NCBI GenBank assembly: GCA_027922465.2
Contig: BQMF02000263.1
Location: forward strand, 372,001-436,000
DNA length: 64,000 nt
Reading direction: 5' to 3'
Origin: Turritopsis dohrnii
Lineage: Eukaryota; Cnidaria; Hydrozoa; Anthoathecata; Oceaniidae
A program made the position numbers and the translations under genes. The notes beneath the pieces are model-generated. The model saw only the letters and a list, made by a program, of their open reading frames with translations, searched no databases and was not told the origin of the DNA. How positions within the stretch are numbered: position 1 is the first letter of the stretch; every line of letters starts with the position of its first letter. Shown here in pieces: positions 1-13,024 of this stretch.

Positions 1-80
1 CAATCTTCCCCGCGACATCATTCGAAGGAGGGGCGGAAACAACCGCCCGCTGCAGCATTTTCGGCTACTTTTGCGGGCAG

Positions 81-365
81 AAACTTTCGCGTGTCAAAAA
101 AACCGCGAAATTTATGGAATAAACTTTCGCGTTTCGCAGATTTTGGAACTAATTTCGGGGAAAAAAACTTTCGCGAAACGAAGGAAAAGTTTATTTTCGC
201 GTGAAAAAACTTTAGCGAATGGGCAAAAAAGAAACCAAATTTTTATAATTTTTCTTTTCTAAAAGTAATAAACTACAACTAATTTTCTTCAACTTCCCAC
301 TCAGAATCGGTTTCGTCATCGGTTTCTCCATCTTCACGAAAAAACTTTCGTGTTTTGCTGTTTTG
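81..365. repeat. MITE-like remnant with TTTCGCG subterminal repeats
   Basis: The motif AAACTTTCGCG recurs at about 81, 121 and 165, with variants near 206 and 340 and a reversed CGCGAAA near 103. Short motifs repeated in both orientations near an end are typical of subterminal regions of non-autonomous DNA transposons. The left end lies outside the window or is lost, so no terminal repeat can be defined. The style resembles the TTTGCGGA motifs of the complete MITE at 56452-57346, but the sequence differs. Confidence 0.4.
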
Positions 366-635
366 AAATTTCTGCTCTTAAGGTAGTCGAGATTCAGCTT
401 TAGACATAAAGTTTATAACTGAACATGATGGTTTCCAGGCAACATGCTTGATTAAGGATGTTTTATTCTGTATCATGGATGATATTCCGTTATCGTTTCT
501 ACGGCACAGTTCTGTGCTTCAACAACACTTGTTTCATTTAGTCCACATCAATGTTTCAAAACCTAATAGAAAGAAAGAAGAGTAAAAATAGTGAAATTAC
601 AAAATGAATACCACACAGTGGGTATAAACACTTAC

Positions 636-947
636 TTCGGATTGTTGTGCTTTATACGATCGATCTACTGACGTTCTTGGATTCCCCATGTTCTGATATG
701 TACATATTGACATGTTAATAAAGTTATTGATTAACTTATTTATTCGTTGCTTTGTTGACGGAGAATATTTCAACCGCATGTCATGACTTTTATCGAAACA
801 AATTTCTTCGAAATGGTGTGAAAGGAATATATTTATTTCGTTCGGCAGGTTACGACGTATTTTTTGAAGCCGAAGAAAAGCATGAAAAGATATTTTACTA
901 TTATTACTCGATTGATTATTAGTTATGAGCAACACAGTGAGGCGCAT
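636..947 (-). CDS. possible small spliced gene, first coding exon, unknown product
   Basis: An open frame of 104 codons runs from an ATG at 947 to a good splice donor (GAA then GTAAGT at 630-635). A plausible acceptor lies near 560 on the same strand and would add only a few codons before a stop, giving a protein of about 108 residues. The N-terminus is mildly hydrophobic; the rest is polar and basic with no motif I recognise. The good donor at the end of an otherwise unremarkable frame is the only argument for a gene. It may equally be chance. Confidence 0.2.
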
Positions 948-1242
948 TTTCGACTATGATTTCTTCACGACTAATATTCAATCTATTACATAGAATATTT
1001 ATTTGCTTTTTTAATAACAGGTTGCATCACCTTTTTTTACTATCTTTCACTTTTTGTACATTGTGAAACTCTGGAATTTTACGTATAAAAACCGAGTTAT
1101 AAATCGCTCACTTTTATTGTGAAAATTTCTTAGTGAAAGCAAGTGTTGTATTTACACTGATAAAAGACATATTTCAATGCTACTCAAATCATACGTCACA
1201 AAATTTTAAACAATGGAAAAAGTCTGGGCGCTAGAGATTAAA

Positions 1243-3678
1243 ACAAGATGCCCTACCGGGCAGAAGGATTTCTGCAAGCTTTGCTGCTGAAAATGCCACA
1301 AAAATGCAACACTAGCACACTAGTCCTGCAAAACTAAGACAGTCACATCATTCAGCTCGAGAAGCATCAGCATTAAATAAACAAAAATATTGATGCGACT
1401 GACAATGTTCGTCAAGAAAGTCAGCCTACCATAACATAAAAAAGGGGCTTTTCTTTATGCTATCGCGGAGATCATTTATGAAGATCTGTTTTTTTGTACG
1501 AATAAGCTGAATGATTGTTACTGGATATTTGCCACTCACGTACTCCAAAAAAGTGCATCGACACAATACGAAACTTTAATTTAACCACATTAAATATAAC
1601 GAATCCTATAAAAAGATTGTGTATACTGGCAGTAACCAACATATCGTTTGGGCAGCACAAACTAATTATAAAGTTTCTATATTGATCTCCTCAGAATGAA
1701 AAATATAAATATCACAATAATAATTACTTAGAAATTAAAGCTCATATCTAATCTAAAAGTTAAAAAAAATACAACATACGCAGGGAGAAAAGAGATAAGC
1801 TGATATAGCCAGAATACATCCAAAAATTGCTACTAAATATAGTATAAATAGCTGTATAAAGTGCATATGTTGGTGATGTTGGGGAGGAGCTGAAAGGAAG
1901 CTAAGCTGAGCTTTAAAAATCCAAAAGCTTCTAAAAATTGACTTCAAACATGCATACACATACAAAATACACGAAGGTCTTTCATATTTAAAAAGGCTTG
2001 GAGCAAAAATAAAACAAGAAATACCTTTTCTTCCACACACCATGATGTATTGGCACTGTTTTCATATTTTAAACTTCAAGAAAACTTCTTTCAAAAAACA
2101 GAATAACCACACTGTAATTTAATTTTGTGAACATGATAAGTTCCCAACAGTAATGCAATTCTTTATATAAAATTATAAGCTGTATTAACTTCTTTTAAAG
2201 CCATATTTCCATCAAAGAAACTTTTAGCAAACTACACACGTTCTTTCGCTGCCATTTTTGAAACGTTTTGTGGATGATCACATGGCATGGCGAAAATCAG
2301 CCAATAAACTATCGCTATTTAAGTGGAGGTGGCTAAATTAGCACCCTTTCGTAGAAATCGGGCATTATGCACCAATGACAATTAAGACGGCTTTTTTATG
2401 AACCAATGAAATTTAAGAAACAAAAATGCGTAGGTTTGGACAGTAAGATGAAAAAAAAAAACAAGATGCCCTACCGGGCAGAAGGATTTCTGGAAGCTTT
2501 GCTGCTGAAAATGCCACAAAAATGCAACACTAGCACACTAGTCCTGCAAAACTAAGACAGTCACATCATTCAGCTCGAGAAGCATCAGCATTAAATAAAC
2601 AAAAATATTGATGCGACTGACAATGTTCGTCAAGAAAGTCAGCCTACCATAACATAAAAAAGGGGCTTTTCTTTATGCTATCGCGGAGATCATTTATGAA
2701 GATCTGTTTATTTTGTACGAATAAGCTGAATGATTGTTACTGGATATTTGCCACCCACATACTCCAAAAAAGTGCATCGACACAATACGAAACTTTAATT
2801 TAACCACATTAAATATAACGAATCCTATAAAAAGATTGTGTATACTGGCGGTAACCAACATATCGTTTGGGCAGCACAAACTAATATATAAAGTTTCTAT
2901 ATTGATCTCCTCAGAATGAAAAGTATAAATATCACAATAATAATTACTTAGAAATTAAAGCTCATATCTAATCTAAAAGTTAAAAAAAATACAACATACG
3001 TAGGGAGAAAAGAGATAAGCTGATATAGCCAGAATACATCCAAAAATTGCTACTAAATATAGTATAAATAGCTGTATAAAGTGCATATGTTGGTGATGTT
3101 GGGGAGGAGCTGAAAGGAAGCTAAGCTGAGCTTTAAAAATCCAAAAGCTTCTAAAAATTGACTTCAAACATGCATACACATACAAAATACACGAAGGTCT
3201 TTCATATTTAAAAAGGCTTGGAGCAAAAATAAAACAAGAAATACCTTTTCTTCCACCACCATGTATTGACACTGTTTTCATATTTTAAACTTCAAGAAGA
3301 CTTCTTTCAAAAAACAGAATAACCACACTGTAATTTAATTTTGTGAACATGATAAGTTCCCAACAGTAATGCAATTCTTTATATAAAATTATAAGCTGTA
3401 TTAACTTCTTTTAAAGCCATATTTCCATCAAAGAAACTTTTAGCAAACTACACACGTTCTTTCGCTGCCATTTTTAAAACGTTTTGTGGACGATCACATG
3501 GCATGGCGAAAATCAGCCAATAAACTATCGCTATTTAAGTGGAGGTGGCTAAATTAGCACCCTTTCGTAGAAATCGGGCATTATGCACCAATGACAATTA
3601 AGACGGCTTTTTTATGAACCAATGAAATTTAAGAAACAAAAATGCGTAGGTTTGGACAGTAAGATGAAAAAAAAAAAA
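1243..3678. repeat. 1.22-kb tandem duplication, two near-identical copies
   Basis: Copy 1 (about 1243-2458) and copy 2 (about 2461-3678) align almost base for base, differing by scattered substitutions and a few 1-3 base indels (for example near 1493/2710 and 2035/3257). Each copy ends in a run of A (2451-2461 and 3667-3682). Both contain a hydrophobic minus-strand frame of about 96-102 codons (1753-2043 and 2973-3281), but it has no recognisable domain. The unit start (AACAAGATGCCC) and A-rich end could mark a retroposed unit or a plain unequal-crossover duplication. Confidence 0.9.
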
Positions 3679-3682
3679 AAAA

Positions 3683-3788
3683 CAGAAAAACACGGACGAT
3701 CGTAAAGTATATCTTGCTTACGCAGAAATCCAAAAAACAGAAAAACACGGACGATCGTAAAGTATTTCTTGCTTACGCAGAAATCCAA
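3683..3788. repeat. 55-bp tandem repeat, two copies
   Basis: A unit beginning CAGAAAAACACGGACGATCG occurs at 3683 and again at 3738, 55 bases apart, with one or two differences. It directly follows the A-run that ends the second 1.2-kb copy. Confidence 0.85.
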
Positions 3789-3960
3789 ATACTACGAAGA
3801 AGAAGGTTTTTAAAAAGTTTTAAAGCATGCAGAAAAAATATTTATAACGTAATTATCTCACGATCTAAAAAACGTTTGAAAAAACTGAAACAAGAGTTGC
3901 TACTTCATTTTTTAAGATAAACAGTATTATTTGAATAATCTATTAGACCTTGGGATTTAA

Positions 3961-4075
3961 ATTTTCTTGAATATGAATAAAAAGTTCCTTGAACGTGAAT
4001 AACAGTTTCTTGAATGTGCATATAATTTTTTTGAATGTGAATAAAAATTTCTTGAATGTGAATGCAAATGCGTAT
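3961..4075. repeat. degenerate tandem repeat, TTTCTTGAATGTGAATAAAA type
   Basis: About five loosely conserved units of 22-28 bases based on TTCTTGAATGTGAATAAAA follow one another. No coding frame crosses them. Confidence 0.7.
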
Positions 4076-4733
4076 CTTGAATTTTGCTACAAATTACCAA
4101 CTATAATGCTTTAACCTCATCAGCAGGAAGAAGCTTAGTTAAAGTGAAACTCGCGTAAGGTTTTTTTTCAATTTGAAAGGATCATATTTGTGAGTTATTT
4201 AAGATTGTTAGCTTTTTCACTGACGACTTTCTTCGAATTTTGTTAAAAACAAATAAAAAAAGCTGCATTAAAAGACCTCAAGTCAGCGGCAAATACGCGA
4301 AGTGAACAGGGAACTAGTTTCGTTTGATGTCAGTATGAAAATGTGACTTAATTCTTCATACCTTAATGAATAAAATGGATAATTTATTAATGATCTGCAA
4401 CTGCAGGGTGTCTCAGAAAGACTTATCCGCAAACTTTCAGTGTCTATTTCTCAACAATTATTTGTCAAAATGTTGCGAAATTTACATCACAAGGAAAGCC
4501 CTTTCCGGTACTTTTGATTGATATAAAATTTTCAAGAAAATGATTATTCTTCGGAAAGTTATTGAAACACACAGATTTGGATCATTAATTTCTTAAAGAT
4601 CTTAAAGATCAATTTTAACGGTTCCTTAATGACATTTTGATAAAACAATTTTCTTTTGTTCTGATCATAAAATCTTTTGAACTTGTTAACGCGCATTTAA
4701 TTCTCCAAACTTTTATCTTATCAACTTGCTCGA

Positions 4734-4852
4734 CCAGTGGGCAAAATCTTCAAAAAATCACTGCGATGAAGAGCATTTTTATTGAAATAGTGTGTATGTT
4801 TCTATAGAAATGCACTCACTCACAGAGATTTTGCAACAAATTGGCCCACTGG
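4734..4852. mobile_element. small foldback MITE (CCAGTGGGC family), copy 1
   Basis: The ends are inverted repeats (CCAGTGGGCAAAAT on the left, GGCCCACTGG on the right) and the interior is a long imperfect palindrome centred on TTTCTATAGAAATGCA. Related copies lie at 12483-12600, 19169-19280, 30118-30230 and 50627-50690, and a lone end near 39915. A non-autonomous element with no coding capacity. Confidence 0.75.
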
Positions 4853-5101
4853 GCGGTTATAAAATTTGAGGCTTAAGAATTTCTAACGACAGAAATTATG
4901 TTTGAACTCATCTGATTGTGTTTGTAAACTTGTTGTATTGTTACACGCGTTAATTGATCTTTAACAAGTTAATGATCTGAAACCATGATATTTTCCTCAA
5001 TAACTTTCGGAAGAATTATCATTTTGCTTCAAATTTTGTATTTTCAGAAAGAGCTTGAAAAGAGTTTTCATATGGTACGTAGATCTGAGACAAACATTTT
5101 T

Positions 5102-5329
5102 AAGCCTGGTTCAGACCTGGCAATTACGACTATTACGACGATTAAAAAAATGCCAGGTGTGAACACTCACAAGTATTTCATTAGTAACTTTTGACATTTC
5201 ATCATCGTAATCGGCAGACGTTTACGACGATTGTGATGATTGCAAAAGTGTTCACATTAGACGATCACGACGATTACACTAAATTTTAATTGTCGTAATC
5301 ATTGTAATCGCCAGGTCTGAACCAGGCTT
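5102..5329. mobile_element. 228-bp foldback MITE with AGCCTGGTTCAGACCTGGC ends
   Basis: The left end AAGCCTGGTTCAGACCTGGC is matched exactly as its reverse complement at the right end, and complementarity continues inward with imperfect ATTACGACGATTA-type repeats. TA flanks both sides, consistent with a TA target duplication. No coding capacity. Confidence 0.8.
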
Positions 5330-7924
5330 TACTGATAACAAATTACAATAACTAGCAGATAAAATCTTCTCTCGTGACTACGCTCACGCTAACTTAGTCT
5401 CAGATTGCAGACAATTAACTATCACTTGTCTATCAATTTACAACAGTCACCTCCATTAGTTTACAAAGTAAACCTGCTTGCAAATCTTTTCTTCTTGAAT
5501 GAGTGGTTGGTCTTAACATTGTACAAGGTATACATCAACCAGGTAGAATGTAAACACAAAAGGAATGTAAGCTGTGAGTGTGGGCACTTTTATTTTCTTC
5601 AGAAACAATAACAAATAAACTACAAGCCTATCTACATATCTACTCTCAGCTATAATAAAACATTCTCAAAATACAACAGCGTCAAATTATTTAGGTCAAA
5701 TCTGACAAAATGACTGCTATATTCGAAATTAGCACCTTTCAATTGTGCTTTGTGCAAATTTTTATGAATATTGGAGAACTTTCGTAATTTGGTCCAAATT
5801 TGGCCGGAATTACCAAATTTAGTAAAGTTATTTAATAGTTCGCATAAATGAAGCGCCTGTAAAAAATCTTCTTTAGTCCGAAAGTAGCGAATGTGTAAGT
5901 AAAAAGAAGGACAGGAAATTACAATTGGCAGGTAGTAATTAGCTACAAAGTGGTGCAGTTAAAAATTATAAAGCAGGGCAAAATAATTACAGAGTGGGGC
6001 AGAAATCACAAAGTGGGGCATAACAAGTGCTGAGTATGGAGCAGAAATATTGACTTGATATTGATTACAAACATTGCAAATCCTTTTTAATTTATTGTTG
6101 TTCTGTCTTTTCAAATTGTCTAAATTGGGTCTACAAGAGTAGACAATACATCTATATATCAGAATGTTGGAAATGGACTTTTCATCTAGGGTCGCAGGTT
6201 TTTGTAACACATCTTAATTTGTATGTCCTCAAAGCCTTCGATTTCAAATTAAAGAATATTTCACAGGAACATAGTATGTTGTTTATTTTCGCTCGTTCAC
6301 AACAACGAATTAACAACAACAACAACAACAACGAATAAACAACAGTAGAGCTTGATACTTCATGTGATAATGAACCTTTTGATTCTTTCCCTCTTGAAGA
6401 TTAACTGTGCATATTCGGCTATTTAATTTTGCTACAAATTGACACACCTACCTTTTTATTTCAACGTTCACCTTCAGATTGAGCGATAAATCAAAAGAAA
6501 GTTTTGTAGAGTACTTCTGTTTATAAAGCAATTTTCACCAGGAATTTCCCTGACCTCCACCTCCTGGTTGAAATTATAAATATTTTTGCTCTACACGAGA
6601 TACAAAGGCGAAAGTGATAGTAGTTTTAGAAGAGTGAGGTCTACTTAACTTCCTTTTGACAAACCTCCATCTCATGGTTGAAACTACAAAGATTTTTGCT
6701 TTATACAAGGCACAAAGGCGAAAGTGATAGTAGTTTAAAGCATAGTTAATAGAAGAGAGATGGTTAGGAGACTTTGATTAATTTAACAAAAGCCTATTGA
6801 ATTAAGTTTTTGTATGATTTATTTGAATAGAATTAATCGTGAAGCTGCACATGTAAAATTTCCATGAATTTCATAGCAATGAAATGAGTACAAAAATAAA
6901 ATCTTACTAACCAAAAAACAACATTTCTCCTTCATGGAATCCTAGTATACCAAAAATAAATGGGCTTTGAAATACTACAAATAGGAATAATTGCGTAATC
7001 TTTTTTTCTGTAAAGATAATGAACTGTTATAAGTAGAGCTGCAGGGTGCACCGTGCTGATGTCATCCCACAGTGGGATCTCTCATTAGAACAATAGAAAA
7101 TAGGTCTGGAGCGAGCGACAGAGTTTTAGTTCAAATGAAAATGGCGAATAAGCGTGGTAAACAAATAAAGTTCGTAAACGGGTATCGCAAAAAAAGCGGA
7201 GGATCTACTTCAAAAGTTCGAAGTTTTAAGATGAAATTTTGACACAAACTCCAGTTGTTTTGAGTGGCTTTTATTCATCTGAAAATGATCCTACTTGCGG
7301 TCAATGAGTTTAGCACAAGATGTAGATTTTGCCTTTTTATCTCATTTAGGTCTTCACCACACAGGAAGAACATTCCTAACTCAAATCATGTCTTGCTTCT
7401 TACAAGGTTCTTGAGATTTTAAGAATTTAAGCCTCGTGTTTCTTATATGCATGTTTGTTATAAAAAAGGTGTATATTTTCTTTACAAGAAATTTTGTTTC
7501 TTCATGTATGTAGAATTTGATAACTCGCACTCAGCTTTGCCTTTGACATTTATTTATTTGCTCTTTTTTGCAATTGACAAAGATCTGAAGATTGAATGTG
7601 TTTCTTTGTGGGCTTGGTACACGAATGCATAGATTATACACAGTTCATTCATGGGTAAATTCAGGCTGTCAAGTGCATCATTTTTTCATTTTTTCAAATT
7701 TCGTCATTTTCATTTCTTTTACCAAAATTATTATTTATTTTCATTTTTTATCAAAAAACATTTTTTATTAGGAAAATTATTAGATTACCTTTTTCTTTTC
7801 AGTTCATTAAAAGATTTTGAAAATAATAAAATTGTACAGAAACAGTTTAGTTGCTCGAATATCTTTGCCTTCTTTGGAACATTTTCACAAATATACCAAT
7901 TTCAAATACAATTAAAATACAATT
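5330..7924. other. intergenic, low-complexity and small repeats only
   Basis: No frame here shows coding character. Noted inside: a (CAA)n tract at about 6309-6332, and a roughly 110-base imperfect tandem duplication (units near 6554 and 6664) sharing CACAAAGGCGAAAGTGATAG-like sequence. T-rich from 7660 to 7925. Confidence 0.6.
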
Positions 7925-8247
7925 TTAAATATTTATTTATTTATTTATTTGGTATTTTTTTTACGTGGCTAGCCTCACTCAGTTGCTACTGCATCTGCTT
8001 TCCAGGAGGGGCAACGGCTTAGGTTGGAGGCTCCGAAGTATTTGACACTCTCATGAGTGACACAAACCCAATCAAGGGCATGTGCTCTTCTGGATGACCT
8101 CCTGCAACACCCGATGTATCATCTTCCAAATTTCCCTCACATGGCATGGGTACATTCACTCGCGCATGGTGAATCGCCGCCAAGGCCAATTGAACCCCGA
8201 TCTCTCGCTTGTATTACGAGAGTGATAACCACTATACTACGGCGCCA
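7925..8247 (-). mobile_element. tRNA-derived SINE
   Basis: Read on the minus strand, the head from 8247 resembles a tRNA gene: a box-A-like TAGTATAGTGG followed about 40 bases later by a box-B-like GGGGTTCAATT. A body of about 200 bases follows, and the element ends in a (TAAA)n tail at 7930-7951. Pol III-promoted SINEs have exactly this order. A second diverged copy lies at 43275-43547. It is not a tRNA gene: the sequence does not close an acceptor stem and continues into SINE body. Confidence 0.8.
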
Positions 8248-9559
8248 TACAAAATCTTGAATCATGAATCCAGATAATTTGTAAAAATTGATTTTTGCTT
8301 TTGATTTCTGAATGGTTTTTTTGTTCCTTACTAGCTAAATTAAATATCTTTATCAAGAAGTGCCCTTTTTCAGATTAAGCGTAACAAGGCAAATCTCAAC
8401 TTTTATTTTTGAATTCATAGAAAAAGCTGTAAAACTCCCTAGAAAGACGTATACGACATTGGTTTTAATTATCATCCTTATCGTAAGTTTAACTTAAGAC
8501 TTAACAAAGCAAAGTTGGCGTCACGAGCAAAATCAAGCTTGAGCTTTACTGACCATCTCTCCATCTCTTCCTATCTCATTATTTATTGTAGTGTATATGC
8601 AAATTATGCCAGAAATACGCATTAAATCAGTGTGGAATAAATTAATGAGGAAAGGTATTTTTGCTTCAAATAAAATTAAGTGATTGACAGTTCATAAAAA
8701 CAATTTAGTGTCATTGATGGACGTAACTATATAATTTAACGAGATAACATTACAGAGATGTCTCGAAATATCAATCAGTGGCGATTGTAGCTAATTATCT
8801 TTGACTGAACAATTGAACATTTCAAAATCGACGAAACATGCAAGGAGCATTCTGTCAAGAACATGAACTAAAGGGAAAATTCATCACGACACACTTGCCT
8901 GCTTTATGATTACAATCTTTTGCATTTGATATCGTTATTGTGACAATCAAAAATAAATAAGCGTAATAAATAAATTTGCTGTTAATAACCACACGATTAT
9001 GCAACAATGTTCTTGTAAAAATGTTTTCGTCTTCGTCTGCGTGCTTTCACTAAAAAGGAATGACATCATTTTACAAGATACCATGACACTCATTAAGAAT
9101 ATTATTTACTACATTCTCAATTATGTTCCTTATGTCATATATAAGAGTATAACCGGGGAGGGGATAACCGCATGATATAAATTAGTCTGGCAAAGTGGGC
9201 TAACTTACTCTTTCAACATCTCACTTCTGTTAAAACTCTCATGAATTTTAATGTGTGATGCAACCCAGTCTAACCAGATATAAGTAAAGCTGGCTGAAAT
9301 TTGTTCATGTGCATGCGATTACGTTGGTTGGCCCTTTTTGTGGGGATCAAACATCGGCTTTAGACCTAAATTGTTTTCATGTTACCGAATAAAGATATTT
9401 TGCCCACCTATCCGAGCCAGCTCGGTTTCCCAGGTTGGTGCAAATCTTGAAATATCCCCAAAAGTCTTAATACAAGTTTTCTATTAATACCAATTTGGCT
9501 TAATATGCTGAAATGTGTGGAAGTGAGCCTTGACTTTCTTTTACAGGCACACTTATGAA
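8248..9559. other. intergenic, 3' side of laccase gene 1
   Basis: No coding frame is supported. The last 60 bases before 9560 are alignable with the region just downstream of laccase gene 2 (near 16310), so they belong to the duplicated unit. I looked for a seventh exon encoding a membrane anchor like that of gene 3 and did not find one. Confidence 0.5.
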
Positions 9560-12500
9560 TTAATCATCCATCTGCTTACCTCTAGCTTGGCAACCAATGT
9601 CCTTTTTCGGATTATTATAAAAATTGTGGCAAATTGGAAAGCCTTTCGGTGGCTTGGGAACATGCTCGATGGCTTCTGACAAAACCATGGCCATTCCTTC
9701 AAGTACATGCGTTTCTATATGACAATGTAAAAACCATTTTCCAGGATTATCGGATCGAATACGAACAACTGCATAGGCACCCGTCGGAATATTTATCGTG
9801 TCCTTCCTTATCGGATTCACTAAATTTAAACCGGGGACATTCCCGTTATTCCAAGCTGGATTTTTCCACCTAGGATTATTACAAAAGTTTTTGGGTGTAC
9901 TTCCACAATCCACATCTTCGTGTACCATGCTGCCATTACTTGCATACTCCATTTTTAAAACGTAAAAACTATGACCATGTAGATGAATTGGATGTCCTAT
10001 GACACCACCTACACCCATGTTAAGAAACACCAATTGGATGGTTTTCCCGAATGGAACATTTATCTCATAGTTACAATGACATAGTTTATCATCACCACAG
10101 TCTGCCTTGCTGCAATCGTATTCATCAATTTCATTATCTTGCGTTAAAGAGTTGGCAGTTGGGAATTTATAAATCCTTCCATTAACTACTGCGGGATTGA
10201 GAGTTAGTGGTGGTCCTGGCAAATGGAAATTCAAGAAATGTTCTTGACTGTCTGACTTGTATTCTGGTGGACAATCGTAATCTTGTCTCTTCAGATCAGT
10301 AATTAATAAACAATCAATGTGTTGACTGGCAGGATAAGAGAGAACAGGGCAATTCAAAACCAAGCATTGATTTGTGCTGCTGCATTCCGTGCGGTTTGTG
10401 GTTGGATCAGCGTTCTTTGTTGCTCCATCATAATGAAGAATGGCGTTGACATGTGCACCCTCTTCGGGAAGAATTGTTCGGAAAATAGGCTAAAAATGTA
10501 GAGATGATTCTTTAATACTTCAAAACATTTAATATTAATTTTCAGTTGAGACTATAAAGGCTTTTTGGATATAAGAGTATGTATGAGTTCTGGAAAAACA
10601 AAACCATAAGTCATATACACGCAAGGCTTTCATGAAGATCAACGTATTCTGATTTTTAAAAATTCACTCATTGAATTGATATCACAGCGGTTTGTATGAA
10701 ACATTTATTGCTGTTGGGGCTGGCAGAATGAGGGTAGAATTCCAAGCCAATGAGGGTTTTTACTTCAGAACGTTTTAAGATATTTAATCTTATTGAAAAA
10801 ATTTTAAGAGTCTCTAACTTTAAAAAGACATTAAAAAGATAGATGTTCCCTGGAATTATATCACTAATAGCGTCTTTAAGTATATTCCTCTCACATTTTT
10901 CGTTTCCGCGAAAGACGCAATGGAAACACCGCGTAATTCACGTAATTTTTTTCGTCGATTCATAATTGGTACAAAAATTCTTACATTTATACTTGTTGCT
11001 CGTATCCAGTAATTTTTCACTTCCTGATCAGCCGTTAGTAAAAAGTCATATCTTTCTCCTGGTGTTATAATAAATGATTCAACGACAACTGGTTCTACAT
11101 CATACCCATCAGAAGCAACAATAGTAAGTAAATGATTATCTACTGAAATTCGCAATCCGTACGTTCCACCAGTGCCGATCACTCGAAATCTATACGTTTC
11201 TCCTTTGATAACTTTGTATGCAGTTAAAGGTGCTTCTGATCTGACATCTAGAGAAGAAAGAACAATCAGTACTAATCTCGAAAACTCACACAAGGAAGCT
11301 ATAACTCAATTGGGAAAAACATACTTGTCACATCATTAGTGTATCTTCCTCGTCCTTCTATTAATCCGCTAACCCATGGCACTCCAAATACGCGTTTTCC
11401 ATTTTCAAAAAATCCTTCTTGAGTCTTAATAAATGTCTGAAATGAAACAAATCCATGACATGTAAAGAGAACCTTATGGTCAATTAGTTATTCGTACGGT
11501 TATCGTTACATGTAAACCTCTCTTGAGAAAGTATTAATAAAAGACTTACATCTTCTGCAGCTTCATGTTCCCAGTCTCCAACTGTCATGATCATATCAAT
11601 TGGTTGTGTGGCGTATTCGCTTGGTCTTTCTTTTACAATGAGAGCTCCAAATACACCATTCATCCTTTGCGCACCAACATGACTATGGTACCAAAACGTA
11701 CCTTTGGGGTCTGCCTAAACCAAAAAGGGTTGTTGCATGATATTTCTCTAATTAGATATGCCGTACTATTGATACTTTTTGGTTTCTTAATATTCAATTT
11801 CTGGATATTTATCTATCATCAACCAAGTGATAAAAGGATGATCTAACATATTTTTCTGAAAACCTTAATGAGACCGTTAAAAGGATTAATTTACACTGTT
11901 ATAGGCTCTGTAGAGGCTTACTTGCGCATTAAGCAGTTTATCCCTCAAAACATCTAATTCATGGGCTAGGTATTCTCACTATCTATCATTATTATTTCAG
12001 CAACAATGTTTAAGGCTTTTCACTTTCCTTAAAATTCTGATTAAACTTGTTCATACTGTTTAGTGCTTTTAATATTGTTGAGAAAGCGTGCAGCTTTTGA
12101 TTTTCAATGTACAAAAAACGTTTTCAGAGGTTTTACCTTGAATTTATAAGTAAACGTTTGACCAGATAAGATTGCACATTGGGTGATTATTCCAACTCCA
12201 TCCATAAATGGTGTTCCTCTCTGATGAAGTCCATGCCAATGCATCGTTACAGTATCACTTAAAAGTTCATTTTTAACGTGTATAATTAAATTTTGTCCTT
12301 CATATACAACTATTGGTGGACCAGGTATGGTTCCGTTGACTGCTATGACAGTACGATAAAAACCATCGACCGATATCACATCATCAATTGGTATCTAAAC
12401 ATGACAAATATGGTTGTCTTTTAGCAGTCTCTTCTTAAGGACGGGTTTTCAGTAAACGCATCTTTCGAATAAAACACTTGCTCAATGGGTAAAATTGTCA

Positions 12501-12896
12501 AAGTGCCACTGCAACGAAGAGCATTTTTATTGAAATACTGTGTCTATTTCTTAAGAAATGCACTCCTTTGCATTGATTTTCAACAAGTTTATCCACTGGA
12601 TAGCGTAGCTATAGGCATTTGTATGCATTCGTTTCTAATCGTTTAAAGCTATCAGTTTAATCAAAGTCCTTTACCTCAGTAGTGAAGTTATTCGGAAACT
12701 CGTCGTACTTAAACAATTTACCATTCGACGCATAGACTAGATTTGATTTGTAGACCATTGTGACAGTTCTTTTTATGGTAAGCCAGTATTCGCATTTATC
12801 TTGGTTCGGGGAACACTCATTATACGATCCATTGATTGGTGTGTTCATTGCAATACTAATTCCAACTAAGGCACATATCTGATAAATTTTCAACAT
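9560..12896 (-). CDS. laccase-type multicopper oxidase, gene 1
   Basis: Six exons: 12675-12896, 12137-12394, 11550-11714, 11325-11436, 10985-11247 and 9560-10489; intron phases 0,0,0,1,0; predicted length 649 residues. All four copper motifs are present: HWHGLHQ (exon 2), WYHSHVGAQ (exon 3), HPIHLHGHSF and HCHIETHVLEGM (exon 6), the last with Met at the axial type-1 copper position. A short hydrophobic N-terminus follows MLKIY and suggests a secretory signal. Laccases oxidise phenols or related substrates with four one-electron steps and reduce O2 to water; in animals they act outside cells. The gene is intact, with cysteines and NxT sites fitting secretion. Its last codons (after a donor-like G/GTAAGC at 9574-9580) may be intron read-through if an unseen seventh exon exists, as in gene 3. 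Confidence 0.93.
12483..12600. mobile_element. foldback MITE (CCAGTGGGC family) in intron 1 of laccase gene 1
   Basis: Shares the GAAGAGCATTTTTATTGAAA core and the ends CAATGGGTAAAAT / ATCCACTGG with the copy at 4734-4852. The equivalent intron of laccase gene 2 has the same insertion (19169-19280), so it predates the gene duplication. Confidence 0.7.
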
Positions 12897-13014
12897 GTTT
12901 GTATAATATTATATGCAACTGTAAAGAAAGATAATATGGAAAATAACAAAATCCTTACAAACTAATAGTTGTAACAATCGTCCTTACTAGACATAACTAC
13001 TTATAGATGATGTT

Positions 13015-13024
13015 ATACTATATA
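13015..13024 (-). promoter_or_regulatory. TATA-box-like element of laccase gene 1
   Basis: The minus strand reads TATATAGTAT about 120 bases above the ATG, and the same string occurs about 130 bases above the gene 2 ATG (19700-19709) in conserved surroundings. Spacing fits a TATA box plus a 5' UTR of about 90 bases. No transcription start is known. Confidence 0.4.

Noticed and set aside
1753..3281. Hydrophobic minus-strand frames in both 1.2-kb copies as a membrane protein
   Set aside because: Their conservation is explained by the recent duplication; there is no signal peptide, domain or splice support.
3714..3920. Basic 68-codon ORF as a small nucleic-acid-binding protein
   Set aside because: Its basic composition comes from A-rich repeated DNA (the 55-bp tandem unit); no conservation evidence.
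8185..8247. tRNA gene on the minus strand
   Set aside because: Box A and B match, but no closed acceptor stem; it continues into a body and (TAAA)n tail, so it is a SINE.
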